The position numbers and the translations under genes were made by a program. From NCBI GenBank assembly GCA_963920685.1, contig OY987332.1, positions 8,679,657 to 8,743,656 of the forward strand: DNA of 64,000 bases, read 5' to 3'. The notes beneath the pieces are model-generated. The model had not been told where the DNA came from. It was given only the letters and a program-made list of their open reading frames with translations, and did no database searches. This document shows, piece by piece, positions 10,768 through 20,899 of the stretch. Each line of letters begins with the position of its first letter. The stretch's first letter is position 1. The DNA comes from Polydrusus tereticollis (lineage: Eukaryota > Arthropoda > Insecta > Coleoptera > Curculionidae).

Positions 10768-12356
10768 TTTTTATCCGATTGTGTTTTTGCTCGGATTATA
10801 AAATAATGTAAAAATTAAGAAAACCAATATATTTCATCTTGCATTGTAATTTTTTGTCCCTTGGATGTTTGAACAATGAAACCTGTAATATGCGTATCCA
10901 TGGATCTAACAAATAATTAAATTAATATTATCAACTGACGTTTTATCAATCAGGCGATAGTTTTAACTAATCTTTCGTGTTCTGCTAGTTTTAAAACCTG
11001 AAAAACACAATTAAAAATGGAAATAGACGATGATCTTATAGAAGGTACACCACCTGACATTCAAGAAACTGCCAAGGAAGTAACGTTACATTTGTTGCCA
11101 CAAAAATCTAAGGAAATATATGAAAGAGCTTATAAAAAATTTATGGATTACCGGCAAGAAAAAAATATACAGTCGTTCTCCGAAAACGTCTTCTTGGTCT
11201 ATATGGCGGAATTATCGAAAACTATGAAGTCATCTACTCTGTGGTCGCAGTATTCTATGCTACGTGCAGTGGTAAATGTAAAACAGAATATTGATATATC
11301 TAAATACATGAGATTACGAGCATTGTTGAAACAAAAAAGTGTTGGATATTGTCCAAAGAAATCAAGGATCCTAACTAGAGAAGAGGTTCACAAATTCCTT
11401 TGCCATGCTCCAGATGACAAATACTTAATGTTGAAGGTAAATGTAACTATATAATAGTATTTTAAATTTCTGACTAACAATTTTCTTAATTACAGGTTGC
11501 TTTTATTTTTGGAATCGCGGGCGCATGTCGTCGAGAAGAACTGGCTCATATGAAAATTGATGACATACAAGATTTGGGAACGGCTTTGTTAATAAAAATT
11601 CCCTATAATAAAACAAACAAACCGAGATCATTTACGGTGACTGGAGAATATCTAAAGTATTATAGAAATTATCTGGCTTTACGTCCAACAAATATGAGTG
11701 ATGGGCGATTTTTTGTGTCTTATCGCAATGGAAAATACCATAAGCAAGTTGTCGGTATACACAAATTTGGCTCTATACCTCAGGAAATAGCATCTTACTT
11801 AAAACTGCCAAATGCCAAGGAATTCACGGGACATTGTTTCAGAAGAACATCAGCCACATTACTTGTAGATGCGGGAGCAGACATAACATCTCTAAAACGG
11901 CATGGAGGCTGGAAGTCTTCGGGAGTAGCCGAGGGCTACATAGATGATTCCTTAAGTAATAAGTTAGAGCTGACCAAGAAAATATTCAACATTCCACAAT
12001 CTGACCTGCAGTCAGTCTCGACTCAGGTGTCGCAATCCGTCTCCCAATCGAGTTCAACATTGGAGAATAATATCATAACGGAGACCAAAAATAATAACAC
12101 ATCCTCAAAATCAAATTTACATCACCCCGTTCTTGTTCAAAATTGTTCTAATTGTACATTTAATATAAATATTGTAAATAATTGAATAAAATAAACTGTT
12201 GAAAATATTTTAGCGTCCGACAAAATGTTTTTCGGACTAGGACGACAAAGGTTGCCTAGCTACCAGCGCAATAATCAATACCTTATTGAAAAGGTTACCT
12301 TTTCGTCCAAATATCTGATCTATAAAACGTCATTTTTTGACACAATCGGATAAAAA
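10768..12356. mobile_element. Putative element around the intact recombinase, 16 bp inverted repeats
   Basis: TTTTTATCCGATTGTG at 10768-10783 recurs as its complement CACAATCGGATAAAAA at 12341-12356, bracketing the intact tyrosine recombinase. Cryptons are generally described as lacking terminal inverted repeats, so these may instead be recombination half-sites or chance. The interval is about 1.59 kb. No clear target duplication was found. Confidence 0.45.
11017..12185 (+). CDS. Intact tyrosine recombinase (Crypton-like), two exons
   Basis: Exon 1 is 11017-11436, a 59 bp GT-AG intron follows (11437-11495), and exon 2 is 11496-12185, giving 369 residues with no stop. Expected catalytic residues are all visible: R152 in GACRREEL, H253 and R256 in GHCFRRTSA, H276 with W279 in KRHGGW, and nucleophile Y288 in EGYIDD. 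Residues 30-135 form the helical core-binding-like N-domain. The tail is Ser/Asn-rich and ends NCSNCTFNINIVNN. Tyrosine recombinases of this build occur in Crypton DNA transposons and in genes derived from them. The ATG was chosen because a degraded paralogue start at 10201 matches from the same Met. Whether this is an active element or a domesticated gene cannot be told here. Confidence 0.85.
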
Positions 12357-12359
12357 CAT

Positions 12360-13070
12360 ATTTTTTATACCTTTATTAACCTTTAGCTTCCTGCGAGATG
12401 CCACAAAAAAGACTTTATGATCCATATTATACCGGTAAAACAAAATGCGAACCTTCACGGCGCGGCAACACACCAATAAAGTTTTAATTTTTATTTCAGG
12501 ATGAGACGAACTGAAAATTATTTGCTTTCCGGAATGATTTCCCAGGGAAATTCCGTTCCTTTGGAACCAATAAAAATGCCGGGATCAAATCCGGCCGCCA
12601 TCTATATCCGGTCTTATCGATATGGCCTACGTTGACCGTAAACACCGGATGTGACGACTTTGGGGGGCAAATACTAAAAAATTATTCGGTGGGTGGTGCG
12701 TTCGCGAATATGGCAATTATTGCAACGAAGCTCTATTAGTTTTCTGGTAATGGGTTAGGTCCAATTATATAGGTTGGAATTAACTATAGAATTAACGTAA
12801 AGATTTACCCTCAAATTAAACCTAAAGTTAATCTAAAGTAAAGTTCATCCGAACATATTTCGTTTCACCTAATAACTGCAATATTAGTTTTATAATATTG
12901 TAAACACCCAAAGAAACCCCGTTACCTGTTGGATTGCCAAACCTACGTTTTTAAAGAATTTCTTGGTAAAATTACCCATATAAAACAGTCGATGAGCGTG
13001 TCAATCAGCGAAATCTACCTGACCCCAGCTGGCATCACTGTTTATATTACTGAAATGAAATGAAATAAGG
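12360..13070. other. No recognisable feature
   Basis: About 700 bp between the recombinase element and the IS630-like transposon. It contains a GC-richer patch near 12500-12660 but no supported gene, repeat or RNA. Confidence 0.4.
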
Positions 13071-13333
13071 GGTAAAGTCTGTTCAGAGATATAAGAAAGT
13101 GACTAACTGATCCCTCTTAGGAAGACCGGGGCCAGCTGTAAAATTGAAATATTGCCGAACAGGTCCGTAATTGGCTTAGAATTTAATCATGGTTTGTAAT
13201 AAGAATAAGTAAGACATTAAATAATATTTTATTTATGTTTAAATGTGAAATTACAAGTTATTTTATTGTAAAAAATTATATTTATGATTACAGAAATATA
13301 CAAATTATTCGGTACTTATAATAATTAGTCACT

Positions 13334-14960
13334 TTATATATCAATATCACTATCGCTATCATCATCTGTTCTAATAATTATTATTTGGGCTATATTGTTT
13401 ATATGGATATAGGATTTTTCCACTTTTTCAACATGTGTAACAGAATTTGCCCAACTTTGTGAAGGGATCTCGGAAGGGATGTACACTTAATTAGTTAAAG
13501 AGTTAATAGTAGGGCAAACATTGTTACGACGAATGGCAGATTTCAGTTGGTGCCAAACATGTTCGATGGGATTAAATATACAATGGTATGGTGGAAGTCT
13601 TAAAACTGTATGCCCTAGATTTCTTACATTATTATCACAGAAGTATTCCTTTTGTAGTTTTAAACTTTATAAAATCTCAATTAATTGCCTTTTGGTGTAA
13701 TCTTCCTGAAAATAAATGTCATTATCATACATGTAGTTTTGGATTGTTGCTTTTGTGTCATTTGAGGAGGGAATCTTGTTGAACTGCCTACTATGGTAGC
13801 TTGCATTGTCCATTACAATTAGGCTATTCGGAGGTATAATTGGAATTAGCTTGTTTTTAAACCAATCTTCAAATAAATCAGCAGTGGTGTCCTCATGTTA
13901 ATCCAGAGAAGAATCTTTAATGTTTTTTGCAGACAGAGAAAGTCCATTTGGAATCCATCCGTCTTTAAATCCAGCATGCAAAATCGTAATTCGTTTACCT
14001 CTTTTTGATGGCGCGCTTGTTTTACACTTGCCGCTTGAGTCAACCCAACCCTTTTCCGGGGTATCATATGTGTCGAACCAGGTTTCATCCAAGTAAATAA
14101 TTGGCCTTTGCTAATCTCTGTAAATCCTAATTTTTTGTAGATATTCGGATCGCTATTCCCGAATTCTACTGGATTCCATTAAAACTTGTCTTTTGTTAAT
14201 TTTTTTAAATCTAAAACCCATGTGTTGGATACACGTTGGACAACGTTGTTCTGTCACATTTAACGCCGGTTTCATCTTTTTCAATCCTCTTAATTAAATT
14301 ATCTAATGCATGCCTTTTTTTTATTTTACTATTTTACGGTTCGTCCGCGTATCTGAGGCCATCTTGAACCGGTCATCGACCGTACGGTTTTTAATAGTGC
14401 GGTCTACCGACTGGGGAGTGTGAAACGGCACCTTCATCCTACGAGATATCCGATCTCATCCGACCTGTCCGGCATGAATAGGATGGTTTTGATGTCGATT
14501 CATTTTACACTCTTCCCTAAGACAAGAGCAAGCGGGGTTTCCAAGTGGTCACCGATCCAAATACTAACCACGCTCGACACCGCTTAACTTCGGTGATCTG
14601 ACGGGAACCGGTGCTTAAGGTGTCGCTAGGCCCTTGCCTTAATGCATGCCTTGTTCCTCGTATAACTTGTAAATTTTACGGCGTATTATATCTTGATCAC
14701 TTCCATCTACCTTCGAGAAAATGCCAGTATCGGTTCTTTCTTTCCTGGCTAAAATGGGATTATTCACAATTTTCTATACAGTTGAGGTTGGAATTTTTGT
14801 TAATGTGGCCGTTTCTTCTAACGCTGCTTGCTTGCTGACCGCACGTTCAATGAGAGTTGAATAAACATTGTTTACAACTTCCTTACTTTCCACAGAAAAG
14901 TGTTTTCTGTTTTTCGACGGGTATATCTACTGAGATACATTGGGCTCCCACATATTTTCC
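13334..14960 (-). pseudogene. IS630/Tc1-type DDE transposase, SINE-disrupted
   Basis: Read on the minus strand, the N-terminal region has RKHFSVESKEVVNNVYS (near 14890) and VDGSDQDIIRRKIYKLYEEQ (near 14690). After the SINE come KKINKRQVLMESSRI and the first catalytic block YLDETWFDTYDTPEKGW (about 14030-14090), then ITILHAGFKDGWIPNGLSLS, SLIVMDNASYHS (second Asp, near 13800) and LRLPPYHCIFNPIEHVW (third acidic residue Glu, near 13580). The C-terminus DDDSDSDIDI ends at a stop at 13334. Stops (for example near 14790 and 13895) and frameshifts show it is dead. This is the insect DDE_3/IS630 group that keeps a terminal Glu. Confidence 0.8.
14317..14639 (-). mobile_element. 5S rRNA-derived SINE (SINE3-type)
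   Basis: On the minus strand the element starts with a 5S-like head of about 110 bp: GATCACCGAAGTTAAGC, then GGTTAGTATTTGGAT and GGTGACCACTTGG, which are the box A, intermediate and box C regions of the 5S internal promoter (AAGTTAAGC at 14582-14590). An unrelated body of about 200 bp and an A-rich 3' tail (AAAATAAAAAAA, 14317-14335) follow. A perfect 13 bp target duplication TAATGCATGCCTT flanks it at 14304-14316 and 14640-14652. It interrupts the IS630 transposase coding region. The head is diverged from a real 5S gene, so it is a retroposon rather than a 5S locus. Confidence 0.9.
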
Positions 14961-15410
14961 ATGACTCATACACGATTAAACAAACGCTGTATTACACAGA
15001 AAGTAAGAATAATTACTAAGCTTAAAATTACTTGACTACTTTAGAACATAATTTGTTTTATGGGATTAACCCTCTCATTTTGAATCAGGTAAAAAACGGT
15101 TTAAAATTACCAAACTATTACTTTAATAATTAAATTACGTCTTCCGAATTTGCAGTTTACTTTAAGACATTTTTAAGTACGGACCATAATTTACCTGCAT
15201 TTATTCATTCATTCATTGTTTGTTTATGGCCACCCTTGGATAATCCCATTCAAAGGCAAAGTGTAACTTTCTTATATCTCTGGACAGGCTTTACTGCTTT
15301 GCACAAGAACGGATTTTGTAGTAAAATGAAAAGCCGTAGTAATACCTTATATTAGCATTGTTTATTATGTTTATTTTTGCCTTTACTTGTATTATATGTA
15401 TATTAATTTA

Positions 15411-15701
15411 TTATAAGTACAAAACAAGTGTGAAAGTTTGCGTGCGGGATAGGGCAAATTTTCTTTTAAAATGTCCTCTTAGCATAATATCTCGTACCGT
15501 CGATAATGAAACTTTCGCCATTTCACTGGTATTTTTAATGGCAATTACTTTAGGGTGGCCGTTTAACGATTCACATACATTTTTTACGATCACTTTGGCG
15601 TCAGAAGATAAATGCTTCCTGGAATGTTTAGGGTAGCTAGATATCGCATTAGCTGAAGGTTCCCAAGGTCTCCACATACTTTTAATATTAACTTGTTGCA
15701 C
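15411..15701 (-). pseudogene. N-terminal fragment of a second IS630-like transposase
   Basis: The open frame reads RKHLSSDAKVIVKNVCESL and later MAKVSLSTVRDIM. This matches the start of the neighbouring broken transposase (RKHFSVESKEVVNNVYSTL, then TLTKIPTSTV) and is a likely helix-turn-helix DNA-binding region. It lies outside the terminal repeat at 15293, so it belongs to another copy whose catalytic part is absent. Confidence 0.6.
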
Positions 15702-16205
15702 ACTGCTTCAAAGAAATTTATTAAATTTTTAATTAATTTAAATTTATTTAACATAACTCTTTAACTTTAACTCATAGATAGCCATAGGTTGGGGCACTGA
15801 TGGGTTTTAGTATACAAAGAAAAATTTCAATATAACATTATCTGGCGATCTCTCACGCTCTTCCTGAATGCAACAAGATGTTTGGACGGATCCGCGAACA
15901 TAGCGTTTATCCAGACTTGTGCTACGACTCATCCATACACCTGAAATATTCACGGATGCTTGCTTCTGGGAGTCGTACTTTTTATTGAGCTTCTTTTCGG
16001 ACTGCGAGCCACATTTCCGATGAGCTTAATGCTTTATGGGGTGATTTTTGTCAAATAAAGATATGAGAAATGACTTTTGTTACGCGTAAAAGAAAATTGT
16101 TACGTTTCTGATGAGTTTTTAGACGGTTTACTGTTACTGGTATTTTATTTAACTTATAAACTTAAATGAATTTAATTGATATTAAATACTGCCCCGAGTT
16201 ATTTG
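15702..16205. other. No recognisable feature
   Basis: AT-rich spacer between the IS630 fragment and the next mariner. No coding or structural signal was recognised. Confidence 0.4.
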
Positions 16206-18085
16206 TACAGGGTTGTTCCTTATATTTTGACAGCGTGTGGCGACTTTATGAAAAGAGATAGAATATAAGTTTAAATGTAAAAGTTGTAAAGCTTCACTTA
16301 TATCGCAAGAATTCGTTAACTACAAAAACAAATAAAAATCGCAAAGCTGTCAAACACTCACAACTTCGGTTTTTTAAATTGAACACCGTGTATATTATTT
16401 TTTAAAATGAAGGAACTTTTTTCTCTGATTTCAAAAATATTAAAGTTGTTGATATTTGTATAAGCCGTTTTCGAGATATTTAGGTTTGAAATTGATTTAA
16501 ACCTCTTTTCTTTTTAAGTCAAAAGCTATAAGATTTAATTTATTTTAACAATATTTTACAAATGTTCAATGTGTGCGCCGATATTAATTATACATTTTCT
16601 ATAGTCCCCGTATATTTTTTCAACGGTGTGAACGATAAATTCAGGATACTCGTTGTTGACAATGTTTATGCAGTCTTCTATTTTGATTTTTAAATCGTTC
16701 AAAGTAGCACTCTGCTCTTTATAAACTTGCTCCTTTATAAAACCCCATAAAAACGAATCCAAAGGTGTAAGGTCCGGGCTGTTGGCAGGCCACCTTATTG
16801 GTCCATATCTTCCAATCCATGAATTAAATTTATTATTTAAATAATTTGTAACTGGAGCTACGTTATGAGGTGGAGCCCCGTCTTGATGCCATACTAAATT
16901 TCCGTATTCTGCTAGTGGTATATGGTCCAAAAGATTTTCAATATTGTTTTCTAGGAAAAAATATATCTCGCGCCTGTTAAGGATCCTTCATAGAAAATAG
17001 GACCAATTATTTTATTTTTAAGAATCCCACACCAAACATTTGTAGTTCTGCGTCCTTGAAACTGAACTTCTGAATACCCATGAGGATTTTCAGTGCTCCA
17101 TATATGGGTGTTTCGGCGATTATAAATTCCTGCAGTACTAAAAGAAGCTTCATCACTCCATAAAATCTTCTCAAAATAGTGATTATCCTCATTATATATA
17201 TTTACCATTTGTCTGCAATATGCTACCCTTTGAATTTTTTGATTTTCTGTAAGTTTTTGCACCGGCATTATTTTATATGGGTGGTAATTATATTTATGGA
17301 GAATTGTTAAAACCTTTTTCCTATCTTGTCCCAAATATTTACTAGCATTCACTGTCGATTGTCTTGGGTTTTCTAAAGAGGAAACATATTAGTTTGTTAT
17401 TATGTTATTATGCTCTTGCACATAATATTTTACCTTGAAAATACAACAGTATTTGTAATTCATCATCTTCAATACTGGCGACCATACGTTTTTTTCTTTG
17501 AAGAGTTTTCCGTTCTCTAAAACATTTTTCAACATAATATAACGTGCCCCGACATGGAACTGGCATTCCAGGATGTAAACGAATATATTCTGCGACAACA
17601 TTATTATTATTTTTATAAAAAAGCCGGACAATTTCAAATTTTTCAGCTTCGCTATATCCCATTTTGGTAACATAAACGCGGCAGATACGCAACAATACGA
17701 AGTTATGTCGCGTTTGTGTCACTGTCACCCAAATAATTATAATTGACATACTAGCTTTTGACTTATATTTAAAGTGAAAATATATTTAAATCAATTAATT
17801 TCATACCTAAATATCTCGAAAACGGCTTATACAAATATCAACAACTTATATATTTTTGAAATCAGAGAAAAAAGTTCCTTCATTTTAAAAAATAATATAC
17901 ACGGTGTTTAATTTAAAAAACCGTAAGTTGTGAGTGTTTGACAGCTTTGCGATTTTTATTTGTTTTTGTAGTTAACAAATTCTTGCGATATAAGTGAAGC
18001 TTTACAACTTTTACATTTAAACTTATATTCTATCTCTTTTCATATAGTCGCCACACGCTGTCAAAATATAAGGAACAACCCTGTA
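16206..18085 (-). mobile_element. Mariner-like element with ~300 bp terminal inverted repeats
   Basis: TACAGGGTTGTTCCTTATAT at 16206 and its complement ending at 18085 define the ends, each with TA. The two arms (about 16208-16510 and 17775-18083) match closely. A single transposase gene lies between them on the minus strand. The gene family is the same as the intact element at 59273. Confidence 0.9.
16556..17662 (-). pseudogene. Mariner-like transposase with one intron and one frameshift
   Basis: Translation starts at MGYSEAEKFEIVRLFYK (17662). Exon 1 ends at 17434; a 61 bp GT-AG intron spans 17433-17373, and splicing restores YFQENPRQSTVNASKYL in frame. The catalytic blocks are ILWSDEASF, then WHQDGAPPH, then WPANSPDLTPLDSFLWG. 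Exon 2 shifts frame once in a T run near 16955 (GARYIF | LENNIENLLDHI), so the copy is probably inactive. By my count about 40 residues separate the second and third catalytic Asp, wider than the 34 of classic mariners. Confidence 0.85.
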
Positions 18086-18767
18086 CGTGATTTAGGTAGA
18101 GGACAAGTTACATAAATAGTACATTATATACCTGCTACCTAGGTTGAAAAGTGAGCTATTATACAGTGAGCGTTTTTTCAGTTGTAGAAAATTTGTGGTC
18201 GTGTTGATATTTTAACAGTTTCCTTTTAAATTATCTTCCACTTTTTGACGAAAATTCCTGTTTTAATAAAATTTTGATATAATTTAAAAAATAACTTTAT
18301 TAATTGATACTTCTTCTTGATTCATGTTTAGATTGTATTGTAATAATTATGCTTTCGCATTCGCATTGTATATTTTATCAAACCTCAAACTCTGTGTCAT
18401 TTTTTTATTATTTTGTTTTTTTATTTCAAATTATCAGCACTTTACAATTGTCATATAAAATGGTCTTTCCAATTAGTCATAAATAATTATAAACATATTT
18501 TAAATATTTTATTTTCTCAATATATTAAAACATGATCCTCATTTTTTTAACTTTCTCTTAATTTGTTAGGGTATGCTTGACAAATATTATCGCATAAATT
18601 ACAATAAATAATATAAAAATATAAGCTAAACATATGCATTGATGAACCCCAAACTGATATTCTAACTCATATCTATATCTATACTGTGGGCGAAATTAAC
18701 GTGCTCCCTTTTTTGAGAGTTCATTACTCTTGTATGTATGAACCGATTTTAATCATTTTTGGATATG
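18086..18767. other. No recognisable feature
   Basis: AT-rich spacer between two transposons, without coding signal or repeats that I could recognise. Confidence 0.4.
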
Positions 18768-19586
18768 TTAACCCTCGAGCGGGCGCGCCTTATATTAGAA
18801 CACGAGTAGGCGCGCGGCGCACTGAGTGCGCCAATAGTATAAATTGCGGTTTGACTTTATTAAAACTAATTTTTGTATAATTTTTTTTTATATTTATGTT
18901 ATTTAAGTGTTTAACCTGCAAAATTTTAATTATAACCTTAAAAATAACAAGATAGAACAAATTAAGTCGAATAAATAAAGAAAATTAGTCTGGTAGCTTT
19001 GATTTAATTTTTATCTTACTGTGTTAGAATAAAATACGGCAAATTTTGTTTCTGCAAACAAATATTTGTTTAATCCTTATATTGTATAAGGTATTTTCGG
19101 GTGTTTAGAGAACATAATACATTCATATAATATTATCATATCTTATAGTTGTGATTTTATCTTTAGATCTACAACCCGTGACACAACGTCATTTTCTCTT
19201 TAGACAGGCTATACTTCATAAAGGCATTTTGGCATCCGTTAAGTATTTTCTGGTCCTATATTAAAGAAAAATAAATTTGTAATTTCATATTATACGTATA
19301 TTACAACAACAAAATAATAACAAAAACATATAAACCAATAAAACTATACTTACATAACCAGGCGCGCGGCGCACTCCGTGCGCCAGTTACAGCAAGTCTA
19401 CGGAAATAATATTTTAACACCCACAAACTTGGTTATAAAAACTATACAATCGGCTTAACTTAAGCAAAATGGTACACTGCAGGAATACCTTAAGCGTTGA
19501 GGGCGACAAAAAAATATTCATAGGTTGGCGGAAGAAAATGTAGCACTGGCGCACTTCGTGCGCCAGCGCGCCCACTCGAGGGTTAA
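18768..19586. mobile_element. piggyBac-type MITE flanked by TTAA
   Basis: Both ends are TTAA (18768-18771 and 19583-19586) followed by CCCTCGAG on the left and mirrored as CTCGAGGG on the right. TTAA duplication plus CCC...GGG ends is the piggyBac signature. Subterminal GC-rich palindromes (GGCGCACTGAGTGCGCC near 18817, GGCGCACTCCGTGCGCC near 19367, GGCGCACTTCGTGCGCC near 19549) stand out in the AT-rich interior. There is no transposase, so it depends on another element. Confidence 0.85.
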
Positions 19587-19904
19587 GGAGGTATGTATTA
19601 TAAAGTTGTTGATGCATTAATAACTTTTAAAAAAATGCAGGGACGGATTTGTGAAATTTTACGTTGCAAAAAACACATTTCTTTCAAAATAACTTGCGTT
19701 CTTATTATTTAAGTTTTGTGACTAAATACTCGATATAACAAGGAACATCCTTTGGAAATCGAAATAGAAAACTTCGAATGAAATTATTTTATATTGGAAA
19801 CCTATCTTACAAAAAAATGAGAAATTTAATAGCGAAACTTATAGTGCTATGACAAATAAAGGAACAATTTGTGAATATGACCACCATTATTTGTGACAAC
19901 GGCT

Positions 19905-20865
19905 TGGATCATTCATCATTGGATTCATTAATCCTACTTTTTAATTGTTCGATACTAGTAATATTATTATCTCTATAAACCACAGCTTCCAGTGTCCTAC
20001 CAAATGAAATAGTCAACGGTATTTAAATCCGGGCTATTCGGTGGCCAAACATCGGGTTGTACAAAATCTGGGCAACATTCCTGTAGGTAGCTTAATGTAC
20101 TAACAGAGGTGTGGAACGGGGCACCATCTTGTTGAAAGGTATAATGATCTGATAACTGCTCAATTACCGGAAGCATGTTGCTTAGAATGTCTCTTTGATA
20201 AACTTCTGAGGATATTTTAACTCCAGATTCAACAAGAATATATCTTGTTTTCCTATTTATGACACGACCAACGATACTATTACAGATTTCAAAAAGTGGT
20301 CTCTAGGAATAAAAAGCGAGTTTAAAGAAATTTGTGATTTTTTTTTAGCTGTGTAGTAAACTCGGTTGACTAATGAATTCTTATGAGGTCGCAGAAAAAA
20401 TAATTTTTCATCCGAAAACCATATTTTTGAAATGCTTTCTCTACATCTGAATCTGAAGCTTTCCACACCTTACTTCTGCCTTAACTTAACTGTACTTGTT
20501 TTTAGCAATATATATTTTTAATGCAGCGCATAATAAGATCTTTCTTAATTATTCTTCTAACTGATGTTCGTTTTATATTCTTAGCTTCCATTATTTTTTC
20601 TGCTACTTACTATTTTATTATCGTTTTCAGTTTCAGAAATCTCTCTAACACAGGCAATGGTTTGTTCTGTTCTTGCACTTTTCTTTCTACCACGTCCCGG
20701 TTTAATACTTAGTTAACCACCTGTTTCTTGTAAATGCTTTAAAAAATAGTATATTGTTCGCAAGCGCAAATTGCAAGCAGGAAACATTTTTATTATCTTC
20801 TTTGCACCACAATTCTTCTGCCTCAAAGACTTAATAAGAACTTTATCTTCGTATGTCAACCCCAT
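19905..20865 (-). pseudogene. Degraded mariner transposase
   Basis: From Met at 20865: MGLTYEDKVLIKSLRQKNCG and MFPACNLRLRTIYYFLKHLQ form the N-terminal DNA-binding part, followed by KPGRGRKKSARTEQTI. The first catalytic block is KIWFSDEKLFFLR (near 20420). Near 20130 QQDGAPFHTSV and near 20040 WPPNSPDLNTVDYFIW appear in shifted frames. Several stops are present. TIRs were not securely found; CCACCCTGTA near 21350 could be one end. Confidence 0.8.
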
Positions 20866-20899
20866 ATTTTAAAATAATGAAAACTTTTAAATCTGAAAA

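Larger units (their letters stand above)
13073..15293 (-). mobile_element. IS630-like transposon with TA target duplication
   Basis: TAAAGTCTGTTCAGAGATA begins at 13073 and recurs inverted, with two differences over about 29 bp, ending at 15293 (TCTCTGGACAGGCTTTA). Both ends carry TA. The interior holds one degraded minus-strand transposase (13334-14960) split by a 5S-derived SINE (14317-14639). Without the SINE it would be about 1.9 kb. Confidence 0.75.
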
